Source: Symbiodinium natans (Eukaryota > Sar > Dinophyceae > Suessiales > Symbiodiniaceae). From it: DNA of 64,000 nucleotides. The notes under the pieces are model-generated. The model searched no databases. It was not told the DNA's origin and was given only the letters and a program-made list of their open reading frames with translations. The stretch lies in the NCBI GenBank assembly GCA_905221605.1, contig CAJNDS010000280.1, positions 124,001-188,000 of the forward strand, in the 5' to 3' direction. The position numbers and the translations under genes are program-made. Numbering within the stretch: position 1 is the stretch's first letter; the number at the start of each line of letters is the position of its first letter. Below are positions 11,995 through 23,400 of this stretch, piece by piece.

Positions 11995-13395
11995 TCAGCT
12001 CCGTGCATGTTGGAACTTGGTTTGTTTTGCCCTTCGCCTTGCAGCCTTGCACCTCTGTAGACTGGAAGCCATCCTCTGCCAGGGCAGACACAGCACCTGC
12101 AAGAGTTGGGTAGCCAACTGCCTGGCCAGCGCTGCGAAGCCAGAGCTTACGTTCAACAGCTGCACAATGTCAAGATGGTCTCGCTCGAGTGCCCGCTGCA
12201 AGGCTGTGCAGCCTAGCGCATCCAGCTTGTCCTTGTCAGCCAGGCTGTGCAGCAGCCAGCGAACGATGTCTGTGTGACCGCCTACACATGCAAGATGTAA
12301 AGGGGTTCTGCCGAAAGGATCGACCTTGTCCTTGTCGTCACCACTCTCCACTAAAGAAATCACAGCTTCCAGCCGGCCAGTCAGGCAGCAAAAGTGCAAA
12401 GGAGTCAAGCCATTTAGGTAGCTCGATTTGTTTTTGTCAGCACGTGCCCTGACCAGCCAAGTCACGATGCTGGGATGTTCTTGGGCGCATGCCACGGTCA
12501 AAGGTGTTGCACCATCGTTACCAGCCCAATTCATGTCCGCGGCGCCACCAACTAAAAGTTTCACCACGTTCAGGTGGCCAGCTAAGCACGCAAAGTGCAA
12601 AGGTGTGGAGCCCTGCTGATCCATCTTGTTGCTGTCGTCATCAGCCTGAACCAAGCAGCGAACCACATCCAAGTTGCCCGCAAAACAAGCCGCATGCAGT
12701 GGGGAGAGGCCCTGCAAGTTTGTTGCGTCCTTGTCAGCGCCAGCCGCAAGCAGAAACCGCACCACCTCCACGTGCCCAAAGGAGCTTGCCAGCAGTAAGG
12801 GAGTACCCTCCGAGTGGCTAATTTGGTCTATGTTCGCCCCAGCGCCGACCAACCAGTGCACGACTTCCAAGTGGCCTCTGCCGGAAGCCATATGCAAGGG
12901 TGCCAAGCCATTTGAGGAAAGGCGGTCCTTGACTGCCCCAGCTTCTAACAGTAACTTTGCAGACTTCAGGCTCCCGCATGAACAGGCGAAGCCTAGGGAG
13001 CTGCTCCCATGCAACTGATTCTCAGCGTCTACTGGTTTTTGTAAGAATGTCTCCACGGCTTCCGCATCATCTCTCTCAACTGCTGTGGCGAACTCCTCCA
13101 GCTCATGCTTTGTGGGAGATTGGAAGCTCAGGATCACGAGCTGCAAGCAATCAGGCCACTGCAAGACGACATCGTCGGATAACAAACAGTCGCCTCGCAG
13201 AAGTTGCTGTACGAATCTGCGGTGGCCGGTTAAGCTATACAAGTGCTGCTTCAGTGTCCGCACAGACCCGCCGACGGCAGACAGTTCTTCGAACGCAGCC
13301 GCGGACAAGTCAATCACATTGCCAGATGCCAAGCTGACATGCATTGCGCAGAGCTGCAGGTTGCTTTGCATCATAAATCCCGCAGACCTGCACAA
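11995..13395 (-). CDS. Ankyrin-repeat protein with N-terminal ubiquitin-like region, single exon
   Basis: An uninterrupted 466-codon frame. The likelier start is the third in-frame Met region (MHVSLASGNVIDLS, near 13344), because the following segment (about 75 residues: VRTLKQHLYSLTG, DCLQLVILSF) has the beta-grasp, ubiquitin-like pattern often found before repeats in dinoflagellate proteins. From about residue 130 to 410 there are eight or nine ankyrin repeats with clear GxTPLHxAxxxGHxxVVxxLL signatures, for example GSTPLHFACLAGHLNVVKLL and GRTPLHLACVGGHTDIVRWL. The C-terminus is basic. Ankyrin arrays bind partner proteins; the partner is unknown. No intron is needed, unlike most neighbours, which fits a retroposed or simple gene. 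Confidence 0.88.
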   Translation of the reverse strand: MCRSAGFMMQSNLQLCAMHVSLASGNVIDLSAAAFEELSAVGGSVRTLKQHLYSLTGHRRFVQQLLRGDCLLSDDVVLQWPDCLQLVILSFQSPTKHELEEFATAVERDDAEAVETFLQKPVDAENQLHGSSSLGFACSCGSLKSAKLLLEAGAVKDRLSSNGLAPLHMASGRGHLEVVHWLVGAGANIDQISHSEGTPLLLASSFGHVEVVRFLLAAGADKDATNLQGLSPLHAACFAGNLDVVRCLVQADDDSNKMDQQGSTPLHFACLAGHLNVVKLLVGGAADMNWAGNDGATPLTVACAQEHPSIVTWLVRARADKNKSSYLNGLTPLHFCCLTGRLEAVISLVESGDDKDKVDPFGRTPLHLACVGGHTDIVRWLLHSLADKDKLDALGCTALQRALERDHLDIVQLLNVSSGFAALARQLATQLLQVLCLPWQRMASSLQRCKAARRRAKQTKFQHARS

Positions 13396-13399
13396 CTCC

Positions 13400-16300
13400 C
13401 GATGTGACCACCTTGAGCTATAACTTAGACTAGAACTACGACTATGAAGATCTTCATCGTAAGTCTTGCAGTCTTGCTAGGAACTTCTGTTCCCCAAGCC
13501 GAGCATTTGAGCCAGCTGGGAGGCGTGGGGTTTAGCATCTAGGAGGTACTAGCGCCCAAACCAGAGGTATGCCCAGAAATATTGCCAGGATCCAAGTGGG
13601 GGGGGAGAAAGCATTCAGGGGCCGGCACAGCCAGCGAGCGACTCGAATCTGTAACATCTGTGGCCAGCAAGGACACGCTGCATCCGTTCGGCAGGATAAC
13701 TACAGCTGGAAACCTACAAGCACTGCATAGATAACAACCGCTAGATTCCACAGAGTTTTCGCGATTGCAGTCTTGCGCTTGTTTTGTGGTGGTTACAACA
13801 TACCTTCACAGCCTCCAAGCCTCACAGAGACTGACCAGGAATGGTGCTGTCCCAGCCTTGGGCGGCGGAGGTGCTGGCACCTCAGCCATCTAGCATGCGC
13901 TTCTCCGAACACATTCCTTTGATTACTTGATACGCGCACTTCAAAAACCTTCCAAAGTGTAGGATGTCCTTTGACATGCCGCTGTGGCTGTCATGATGGT
14001 TTTGCATTCTGCACTTCATCCAACGCTGGATCTTTCCCAACACTCTGGCTGAGCTGGTGGCAGGACTAACCGGAGGACTGTGCCTTGGTTCTGCATACAT
14101 CATCATACATCGGCAGATTCAGTCGATTGGCATCCAAGGGCACTGAAGGACTTGGTTGCACCTTCCGCGTCTACCCACAATCTCCAGAAATTCTTGCAAT
14201 TACCAAGCCATGCCCTACACAAGCAATCGTCCAGCGGAGGCGAAACAAGCACTCGGTGGTAGCATGGAGAGTCCACGGGCGTCATGGCTACCAACAATTC
14301 AACCGATGGCATCCACTACAATGTTATACTTGTGGCGGACCTCGTTTTCATCGCTGTTCGTCTGCGTGCCCCAGATTGCTTCCCAAGACGTCGGCAAGAC
14401 TTTTTCGACAAAAGGTATCAACCCAGAAGTCTCAGTGACTAGATGTACTGACCGAACAACACGCCACAAATGTGCAACAGCTCTCAGTGGGAGACCCTGG
14501 TGAGGACGGCTGGATGTTCGTCGGCTCTGCATCGCCTCAGGGACAGTGCTTTCAGTGCATGGTTGTTGGTCCCAATTTGTCTGGTCCTTGTTGCTCAATT
14601 ATCTTCGTGTTCTTATCCAGTAAGCGTATTAATATTCTGATTTCAGGGTAACCACATGTCGAAAAAATACTAAAAGCGAGCACACGAAATGAATGTGATA
14701 AGAACACCCATAATTTCCAAGCTAGTCCAATGCTTTTATTCATGTACTTCTTGTCCTTGTTCTCCGCGGATCAAGTATGCACTTGCGAGAGACTTTAGTA
14801 CAAGCGGGCGAAAGGAATGTGGGGCGAGCGCATTTAATCATTTTGCAAGTGAATTTTAGTAGGCAAAACTCCGGGAAGATCTCAGCTAAAAATTCCAGCC
14901 TTTATGTACCTTGGAAAGGAAGAGAGAAAGATATGTCAAAAGTGCCTTTATTCAGTTGCTTTATCAGATTTCGTAACTTCGTGTATTCCTTGCTGCTTTT
15001 TCCTGGAGGACACTCGAGCTCTCCCAACACAATATCGGAGCGTTGCGCTACATCTTCTGTAACCGAGCGCTTTATCAACGCATCTCAAGCCTGCCGACAG
15101 TCAACAGCAAACAATTCCCAACCACGAAGGGGGGGGGGGTGGGAAGGGCTCTCCAGATATAGTCTCTGCGCGGTTGTTCTTTTTTTGTTGTTGCTGTTTT
15201 CGGAGGGGGGGGGGGTGGGGGATAGCTGGGTGTGTGGAATGAAGGGATTGCTTGCATGTTCTGGACATGGGCTTTCCAGACAGTGATTTTCCAGAGGCTC
15301 TATGCGGAATTCTCGGCACACCAAGCCTCTTCTATGGAATTCCTGGCAGGGTTCCTGGTATTCGGATTCTTGGGAGATTCTCTGAGAGTCAGAAGTAGCC
15401 CGTCCAGGAGACCTGGGCGAGGAGACAAAGTTGAGTCGACATCGAACACACCCAGGGGGAGGCTGGCCACACAAAAGAAAGATAAGCAGAGATACCACCA
15501 TAAACAGCAAACAACACAAGATGACCAGAACCAACAGAAAAAAACGTGCATAGAAACACAAAGATAAGAACGAACAAGTTCGGCCAACAGCAAAGACCAA
15601 ATGTATTTGAATGATTAGCAACCGACAACAAAACAATGCAAGAATGATACCTTACACTCGGCTCATCTTTGTGAAGGGGGCTCTCATTCGCCCATACTTT
15701 GGGTATTGTTGCTTCCTGTCCTGTCGTCTTTTACGCAGCACACCATACCTTGACTGCATCCTCGTGCACAAGAACGAGGCATTCATTTCACAGCGATAAA
15801 CACAACCCAAATGAACACGAGACCTGGGTGGCCGCAGGTTCCCCAGGATGCATCACGGCCCCCCCCCACAGTCAGGATGCGACACCGCATTTCGTCACAT
15901 AGCTCCGCTAGCTCTCTCAGAGGCTTTCGTGACAAAGCAAACACGTCTTATATGGAGGTGGATGCATGCATGCGCATGTAACAGAAAACCCGCTCTGTCA
16001 ACACCGAAACGGACAGACGACGCCCTCTGGCTCTGGCTTAAGCTAGCTCTTCACCTTGTTGCTTCTTCTCCTCCGGTATTCTCTGGCCATGCAACAACAA
16101 CCCCACTTCTAATGAATGCCCTGTGCAACCCTTGTATCCCCAATGAATGCCCCGTGCAACCCTTGTATCCCCAGAGAACCAATGAACTTCCAAACATTCT
16201 GTCTCGAAATGGAAAGAAAGGGTTCCGATATGCTCCGAGCCTTCTCTGCTGAAGCCGACATTTGTTCGATGTGGGGATCCAGGAGGCGACGGCCTTCGGC

Positions 16301-16900
16301 AGTCGTAGAGGGATTTGGCTTCAGGGCTTCGCGTTCCGCGTGGGTGTTTAAGGTGCAAGCAGGAGTCAGGAGGGTTTTAAACGTAAGCTGCTTGCAGGGC
16401 TGGCGTCTTCTGGCCGACATGAGCAGTGGCTCACGACTCCTGCAACCGCTTACCTGCCGCACCTGACCCAAGAACACATACGAAACTCCAACGAGACCAT
16501 CAGGCAACGCGTAACACAAGCACAAACACTACTCGTTCCTGTGAACTCTCTCCCGAACCCCGAATGTGCCTTCCTCCTGCAGGGGATCCGCGAAGGTGAA
16601 GCTGATGAGGACTGGAGCTCACCTGAGGCACCTGGAGAGACAGGTGAAGCTTGCACCCATGTCTCCTTTGTTCAGGGCTCGGGTGCTTTGGCTTGATTAG
16701 TCATGGGGCGGGTTTAAACTAGTTGAAGCTCATGGATCCCAGTGACTGCTGGGTATGCTCTTGACGCCATCCAAATGAGGAGTGGAACTTGTATTTTACA
16801 TGCAGGTGAACAGCGTGCTATTTCAGCGCACAGACTCTTTTACATGCGAAGTTTCTCTTGGCACTTGTCGCCCTCGAGGGTTTTTTTTGCCGTGCCCTCA
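13400..16900. other. No identified gene; simple repeats
   Basis: Minus-strand open segments at 14106-13882 (contains SKDILHFGRFLKCAYQVIKG) and 14430-14299 (contains VLPTSWEAIWGTQ) look mildly coding but match no family I know. Poly-G runs occur at 15129-15138 and 15206-15216. An AT-richer block at 14600-15000 has no coding look. Hydrophobic frames at 15300-15640 come from base composition. Confidence 0.4.
16110..16173. repeat. Two-copy tandem repeat of about 31 bases
   Basis: A segment beginning AATGAATGCCC and ending TTGTATCCCC occurs twice head to tail with a single mismatch near the middle. It is short and lies outside any recognised gene. Confidence 0.8.
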
Positions 16901-16921
16901 GCTGGGACACCTTTCGCAAGT

Positions 16922-17617
16922 TCAGCGGAGCCAGCTAGCCGCAATTCCAGTCGCATCGGCATAACTGCTCATCTTTGCACAATAATCATGATGAGTAGGC
17001 AAGTTGTCAACCTTGCCCTCGAGGCAAAAGGTATGCAGGTGCAGCCATCGGACGCTCACGCTTCGAGGTGAATGTATGCATTGCCACACCGGGCCCATGT
17101 GACCCGTGTACTGGTAGAATCGAAAGCCACTCTCAAGCATCTGCACAAGCGTCTGAAAGCTCCCCGGCATCTTCGATAGGACGGAGAGGTCGCGGACGTA
17201 GGATCTAGGTACCGTGAGGGCAGCACCTGCTGGACATCCATGGCCCCTGTTGCGATTCTCAAAGCTAGTCACGCCGCCAATTGCATACCCACCGCACCCA
17301 GGATTGCTTGCCCGGTGGCAAAATGCCATTTCTCCGCAATGGGTGCAGTACCCTTTTGGGTAAGAAACCATTGGGATCTCGGCTTGCCCCTGGGACCCAG
17401 ACTCTACACTCGACGACATGCCATCAGCAGTTGAGACGTCCAGGCCGAGGTCAACCTCTGAGCTCTGAGAGTCGGAGGAATGCTCTTCCTGTGCCTCGTC
17501 TTTAACGGTTTTAACTCTGAGCTGCCGCAATGACAGCGCTGCATCATCTTCGACGCAGCTCCCGATCACGGCCTCTGCTGCACTGGGCCTGGGAGGAGAA
17601 TTGCGATGGCAAGGCAT
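16922..17617 (-). CDS. Unidentified protein with Cys-rich zinc-site-like segment
   Basis: A 231-codon open frame on the same strand as the other genes. The N-terminal half is acidic and Ser-rich (contains EEHSSDSQSSEVDLG), then a Cys cluster follows: YCTHCGEMAFCHRASNPGCG, a possible zinc site, and a segment without obvious repeats. Composition suggests coding, but splicing could trim it and the 3' half may be intron. No family is recognised, so no function is proposed. Confidence 0.45.
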   Translation of the reverse strand: MPCHRNSPPRPSAAEAVIGSCVEDDAALSLRQLRVKTVKDEAQEEHSSDSQSSEVDLGLDVSTADGMSSSVESGSQGQAEIPMVSYPKGYCTHCGEMAFCHRASNPGCGGYAIGGVTSFENRNRGHGCPAGAALTVPRSYVRDLSVLSKMPGSFQTLVQMLESGFRFYQYTGHMGPVWQCIHSPRSVSVRWLHLHTFCLEGKVDNLPTHHDYCAKMSSYADATGIAASWLR

Positions 17618-18540
17618 GCTAGACTCGCTCTTAAAGCAAGCTAGTCTCCTAGGCTATGGATGACTGGCAACTGAGGCAGCAGCACGCAAGCAAAGGCCAA
17701 TGCCCAATACAACAACTGGAGCGCTTTCTGCATGGAGCGACAGCTCAAAAGCTGAAGAACTGTCTAAGAGAACATAAAAACGTAGTGCTTGAGCCAACAG
17801 CTGCACGAACTGACTATCACAACCCATTCTCTCGCGAAATTTGACCACTGCCATGACGACAATGACGAAAGAGGCATCAAGTTGGTGAAAGAGGTGCCTC
17901 TGAATGCCTCTGAAGCATGGTGTGCCATGTGTGCATATGTGTGCCAACATGTGAAGCGCCTTCCTCGGCGGCCTGAGCCGTCCTAGTCACCTCGAAACCT
18001 AATGCAGTCGGCCTCGGCGGTGGGATCCTCGGCATTGTGGATGATCTGCCGTATGAGCTGCATAGACTCCGGCTGCATAAGCCTCCCGGGCCATTCCAGT
18101 CGCGGCATGCCATTTGCGAAAGTGCCCTAGCATTTGTGCTCCCAACATGCTCGTTCTTGTTTCTTGCGTTGTCTCTCTTCTTATTATGATTCTGCACGCC
18201 GTAGGGCCTTAGGGACCCAGGCACGCCAAAAGGGGTCAAGAGGGGGTGAGACCCCCCTCCGAGGACGATGTTGGAGAAGGGACGGCCTTGCTTATCGGGG
18301 ATGTACTCCCGGTCCCACGTACCTTCCTATATCCTTAGCGAGTTCCCCCCTGAACTTTTGCCGTTTCCCCCTCCTGGGTCATTGCCCTTCTCGTCTTCCC
18401 TTCAAGTGCTGTTGGCGAGCTGTTCATTGGCTATCTTTCTCTTCTGCTTCTTCTTCTTCTTCTACGGGGCCTGAGTGGCCCTAGATCCCCTGCTGGCTGC
18501 GAAGTGTCACACAAACTGGAAGGACTCGGCGCGCCCGGAC

Positions 18541-18600
18541 TTCTCTCTCTCTCTCTCTCGCTCTCTCCCTCTCCCTCCTCTACTCTCCTCTCTCCGTCCT
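18541..18600. repeat. Pyrimidine microsatellite (CT)n
   Basis: A run of about nine CT units grades into CCCTCT-type imperfect pyrimidine repeats. The shorter CTTCTT run just upstream belongs to the same pyrimidine-rich tract. Confidence 0.85.
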
Positions 18601-19578
18601 GTCTGAGACACTCCGCTTACCTGGACGAAGCAATCGCATCATCCAAGGTCACGACTAAGATCCGCATGTGTGCTTAAAGTACTCAAGCTTCTGCCACCAT
18701 GCGACCATTGTTTAAACAGGTGTGCTCAAGTCATTCTTTACACCAAAAACAACACTCATCGGCCACTGCCACATAACCCTGCAACCGATAATGTCCCAGT
18801 GCCGCGCGCACCATTCCCAGAAGAATTCGTCCAACTTCGCATTGACCAGACCACATCCCTGTTCAGGAGTCGGGGATGATGCATGCAGGGTGATGTGTGG
18901 TTGGCTTTGTAAGATACCGTCTTGTGTAGGACTGAGGGTGGGCTTGCTCTCACAGGCCAGATGTAGGGCGAAAGGTTTGCCTGAGTACATGCAACAAAAC
19001 ACATCAAGGCACATTGCCTCTAAGCGAATGTGCAAGGAGTTGTAAAGCTGAATTGACTGTGGCTTCATGAGTGGCTGCCTCTGCCCTCGGAGCAATCTTT
19101 TGAAGGATCTACTTGTGCCTGAATTTCCTGAAACTCACTGGCTACTGGCTGCACGCTGCAAGGCAGCTCAGTCTAGAAGCGAAGCTGTAGTATCCGCCTC
19201 TGGGGCCCTGAGATTAGTTTCAAAGGGCTGCTGAGCCTGCGCAGAAACCATGGCAGGCTAGGCAGCAGTGCTGAGTTTATGCTCAAGACTTCAGGGCTGG
19301 AAGAGTCTGAGTCACTGAGTCACTGAGTGTCTGCCTGACAATCCAGGCCGACTCTTTGCGTTGTGCTGAACTTGGCTGTGCGGACGTCTATAGATTTCTG
19401 TGCCTTGTTCGGCCATGCTACATCTCATGAATTAAAGTTAATGAAAGTGCTCGAGCCCGGGCAACACGCAAGGCACACGGCTTGCAGGTGTCAAAACTCT
19501 GCAGTCTGTCTACCGCGACCGTCAGTCAGCTCCCTCCTTGAGTGAAGTGATGTTAGGGAATCAGCCGAACTGGCTGCT

Positions 19579-19612
19579 CTCACACACACACACATATATA
19601 TCTCTCTCTTCG
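19579..19612. repeat. Compound microsatellite (CA)n(TA)n(TC)n
   Basis: CA, then TA, then TC dinucleotides follow one another within 34 bases between genes. Confidence 0.85.
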
Positions 19613-20461
19613 ATATGAACAAACGCCCACACAAAAACTGGCACTATGATGGCAGGCTCACCGCCCGAAACAAGCAACCGTCAACACCATGTCGAAAAAA
19701 GGCCACAGCTCCGCTTTGAAAGCGAAAACCTGGCTCCCGAATCCCAGCAAAGCTCTGAATCCATCGCCAAAACATGGAGGCTTCCAGAACCCTTGTTCTT
19801 CCACGTAGGGCCTCCTCAGAAGCAGCCGGTGATAAACAGTTTGCCCGGCCTACGGCAAACTCTGCCACGCTTCGAGCGCGGGAGATCTCCAGTGGCCTTC
19901 TCCCACTGGATCCGAAGCTCGCCCTTCGGTCGTAATTTTCACCAGCAAACCTCACCTGATGGCAGCAATCCGGCTTTGACCCTGTTTCAGACTGAGGTCG
20001 CACAATTACAGAACACGAGGCTCCTAGGTAGCTAGATTCATGGAGCTCTGAAGACCTGGAAGATATAGACGTCTTGCCATCTTTCCACAGCATGCCGGAT
20101 TCCTGCCGCCGGATGTCTACACTGATGCGTTCAGGAAAGGCCAGGACCTCGCTACTCCCAAGGTTCGAAACACGGTCGGCAATGTTCGCAACGCGTGACG
20201 AAACTGAGGGCACGAAGCTATCAATGCCACAACCATGCGACTAACTAGCCAGAAGCTGCAGCGCCTCCTTTTAACCCTCTTGCCACAGCAGCTGCTCCAG
20301 ACTGAGGGCAGCAGGGCTAACTTCCTTGTGTCGTCATAGTGGAAGCCACGAGCAAGCATCAAAGGGGAAACGCTGGCATAAGCGCATACGACTCCATTGC
20401 CAAAATGCCAGCGCGCAAGCTACTTACTTTGCTTCGGAGCTCACTCGCAGAATCCCTTGCC

Positions 20462-23400
20462 TCAGAGCAGGAGCTTTGAGGAGCTGCCCAGTCTAACGAA
20501 TAGCGTCGACATTTCGCAGCAGCCCGTTGCGGCAAGGTGCTGGAGGTCGGCGCGCAAGTGCTCGAAGTCCTCAAGCCCGATGGAGACGCGGAGTAACCTG
20601 TGCTTGTGCAGCGCTTGGGACTGGAAGACTGGAATGAGGCCTCCACTCATTCAAGCAACAAGGCTCACCAAGAAAGATTTGCACATAAGCAACAGCAAGC
20701 CCTCTAATATTACTAGGCAATCGGACGATCGATAGCGATAGAGGTGAGATTGCTGCAGCTTCCTGCGCATTGACCCGAGTAGCCAAAAAGGTCAAAGCAC
20801 TCAACATCCTGCAACGACGTTTCTACATGTTTACTAAGCTGCAGCGCGTGGCTAGCTCGTTGTTTCGGTTGGGAAGCTCGGAAAGCAACGTGCCAAGCTA
20901 ACAGCAGAAGCCGCTACCCACCAAACACACTTCATTCCCAAAATACTCCCAGTAGACCAAGGAACAAAGGCGATATAGCCGGATCCCAGCGCCGTCTCCA
21001 CTCAATGAGGCTCTCCTTGGTTTTGTCATGTGTCGTCAACAGCTGCCACATAAATGTTTGTGCACAGACAATTTCGTAGGTGTTTTGGATTTCTTGGCCG
21101 GGGCGTCGGCTTTCTGATGGCGCGACATTCTTGAATCAAGTTTTGCACGGTTGAAATCGTTTGCAAACACAAGTCTCGTGTGATGCTCAAATGAGCGGTA
21201 GGGAGGGGGGGTGGGGGGTGGGGGGTGGGGTTGGGGGTTGGGGTGGGGTGTCGTGGGGGGGTGGTAGGGGTGTGGTGGGGGGTTGGGTGGGGGGGGGAGT
21301 GGGCTCATGTCTGGAAACGATGACATGGGTTTTGCAGTGATGTTCTTTGACGGCTCATTCGTTGCAGCAAGCCCGGCTTAATTGCATGAGCAATTGGGTT
21401 CTGAAGGAATGCCGATTGATGGCAACACGTTCCTTGACGGCTTAAACGGAGTTGGGGCGAGGGGGGGGGGGTGGGGGGCACAGCTTTTTCAAAAACACAC
21501 ACACACACACACACACAATGATCGAATGATGGTTCTGGAAATGTGAACTGGGTTGTGAAGGGAATGTTCGTTGATTTCGCGACATTCTGTGCGGGGGAGG
21601 GAGGGGGCCGCCTCCTACAATGTTTGTTCAATAGATTCATGGAGGTGTTGAATGAGTGTTGCTGACGGCCCGACATTCTATGAAACAAGTTTTGAACAGG
21701 CTGGAAAAAGTCGGAGGCCTGGGGGTTGGGGATTCTCGCCCTATTTGGATGGGTTTGGAAATGACTGACTGATGGGTTTGGGGGGACTTCTCGCTGATGC
21801 CATGGAGCGAGTTTGCAGGGCTTAAATGCAGGGGGCTGGGGGATTTGCAAACATCATGCTCCTATGATGGACTTGAGCAGGGTCCATGTGGGTTTTGAAG
21901 GAATGTCCATTGGCGGCACGACATTTCTGAGGAGACGTGCTTCTCGACATTCTTTGGAGCAAGCCTTGCACGACTTACATGAGCATGTGGGTTTCGAGGG
22001 AACGCGCAGAAGTTCTGCCCGGCATAAATCAGCGGCCCGCCTATGATGCGCGAGGCCCCCTTTTTTTGGATATCACAATGCTCAAACGATGGGGCTGGAT
22101 TTGTCGACATGAAAATATAGGAATGTTCTTTGATGGCACGACATTCTTAGCAAGTCTTGCCGGCTCGTGGGCGGCAGACACCCCCCCCCAATTGCAAACA
22201 TAATGCTCGTACGATGGGTCTCTGGCTTCAAAATGATGGTTGATATGGGGGGGGTGGGCAAAGGAGCATCCCCTCCCCCACCTCCCCCCTTCTGCAAACA
22301 CAATGCTGGCAGGATGGACCTGGAAATGATTGGCATGGGTTTTGAAGGCTGTTCTTTGATGGCACGACATTCTTTGCAAGCAAGCTTGCACGGCTGATAT
22401 ACACACAGTGTGTGTGTGTATATATCTCTATCTCTGAATTACATACCTGCATAACTCAAACCCGTTGCCCTACAAGTCCTTTCGCCTTCAAAGGTGCCTT
22501 TCCGGGTGCAGCCCAAAGGCAACGCCACCGAGGGATGTCGCACTCCCGAAGAGCTTCCTGGGCTGCACGGTTTTGGCTCCTTGTGCCCAAGGGCTTGTGT
22601 TATGCTGGAGGTGCATGGTCTGGGCTGTGGCTTGGTTGATCTGGCTTCTGTCCCGCCACCTGGATCTCATCCCAAGAGCCTTGTGCTTCTACAGTAGGAC
22701 CAGGAAGCATCCAACACCTGCAAACCCTAGCCCTACATGAACCTGGAAGCTCAGCCTTGTGCCAGTGCTCGAAATCGATAACAATGAATTCATAGGCGCT
22801 GGGTGGAACCAGCTGCTAAACCAATCGGCGCCCAATTTTGACCAGGACTCTTTGCCTGAAGCCCACTTTCGTTGGTCCTAGCTCCTACGCTCCCTTGCAC
22901 CCAGCTTGGGGAAAAGCTAGCAACTGCCAACTGACTGGCGCTCAAAAATGCACAAACAAAGCTGCCATCTAAACTGCAGTGCCCGAGGTGCAAGGCCCCG
23001 GGAAGAGCGCGGGCTGCTTTCTCTGATCTAAGTTCCTCGGAGCTTGTGCAAGGCTTCAAGATTTCAGGGTGCAGGTTTCCAAGCTTCGGTTTCCAGACTT
23101 CAGAGAATTCCACAGGCTACTGTGGGTTCTGGTTTCAAGTTCTGCCACTCCCTTGTCTCACAAGCCGCCACGATAGTCAATAGCCCTGAGCACTGCTTTG
23201 GGGCTTATACTACTGGGAGAAGGCAAAAACCATGGCCTGGCCCAATCTTCCTGTAAACCCCAACTGTTCGGAGGTCCAAGGCGAAGCAACCACCAAAGCC
23301 ACCAGGCATCTGCTCCTCAGCGTGTCTTCACGTCTGCTGCTGACAGCGTTCAGCATGGGCAGAGCGCATCTGTATTTGTTTTTGCTGTTCCGTGCTGCAG

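Larger units (their letters stand above)
17620..20460. other. No firmly identified gene
   Basis: A short minus-strand frame at 17950-17654 has a hydrophobic stretch (FVIVVMAVV) but no family. A 189-codon minus frame at 20213-19644, just after the PLP enzyme stop, has mixed composition and could be untranslated or a small unknown gene. The rest, including a pyrimidine-rich zone at 18340-18600, shows nothing. Confidence 0.4.
21100..22425 (+). repeat. Degenerate tandem array with a TGGCACGACATTC core
   Basis: At least nine diverged copies of a unit with the core GATGGCACGACATTCTTTGC, followed by AAGC-AGC-TTGCACGGCT and often by CAAACACAATGCTC plus GGGTTTTGAAGGAATG. Cores fall near 21118, 21347, 21417, 21575, 21665, 21790, 21912, 22132 and 22358. 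Spacings are roughly 75-90, 125-150 or 220 bases. The array lies in the PLP-enzyme intron between 22520 and 21016. It is interrupted by G-rich blocks and a CA repeat, and has no coding signal. Confidence 0.75.

Noticed and set aside
15085-15636. 183-codon hydrophobic minus frame suggestive of a membrane protein
   Set aside because: The hydrophobicity comes from an A-rich tract read in reverse and from poly-G/C runs; several frames are open together.
17788-17800. Possible relict dinoflagellate spliced leader (TTGGCTCAAG on the minus strand)
   Set aside because: Only the last ten bases match; a ten-base match is not enough in 64 kb and no gene start lies next to it.
21100-22425. CRISPR-like array
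   Set aside because: Repeats are diverged, spacing is irregular, and the host is clearly eukaryotic.
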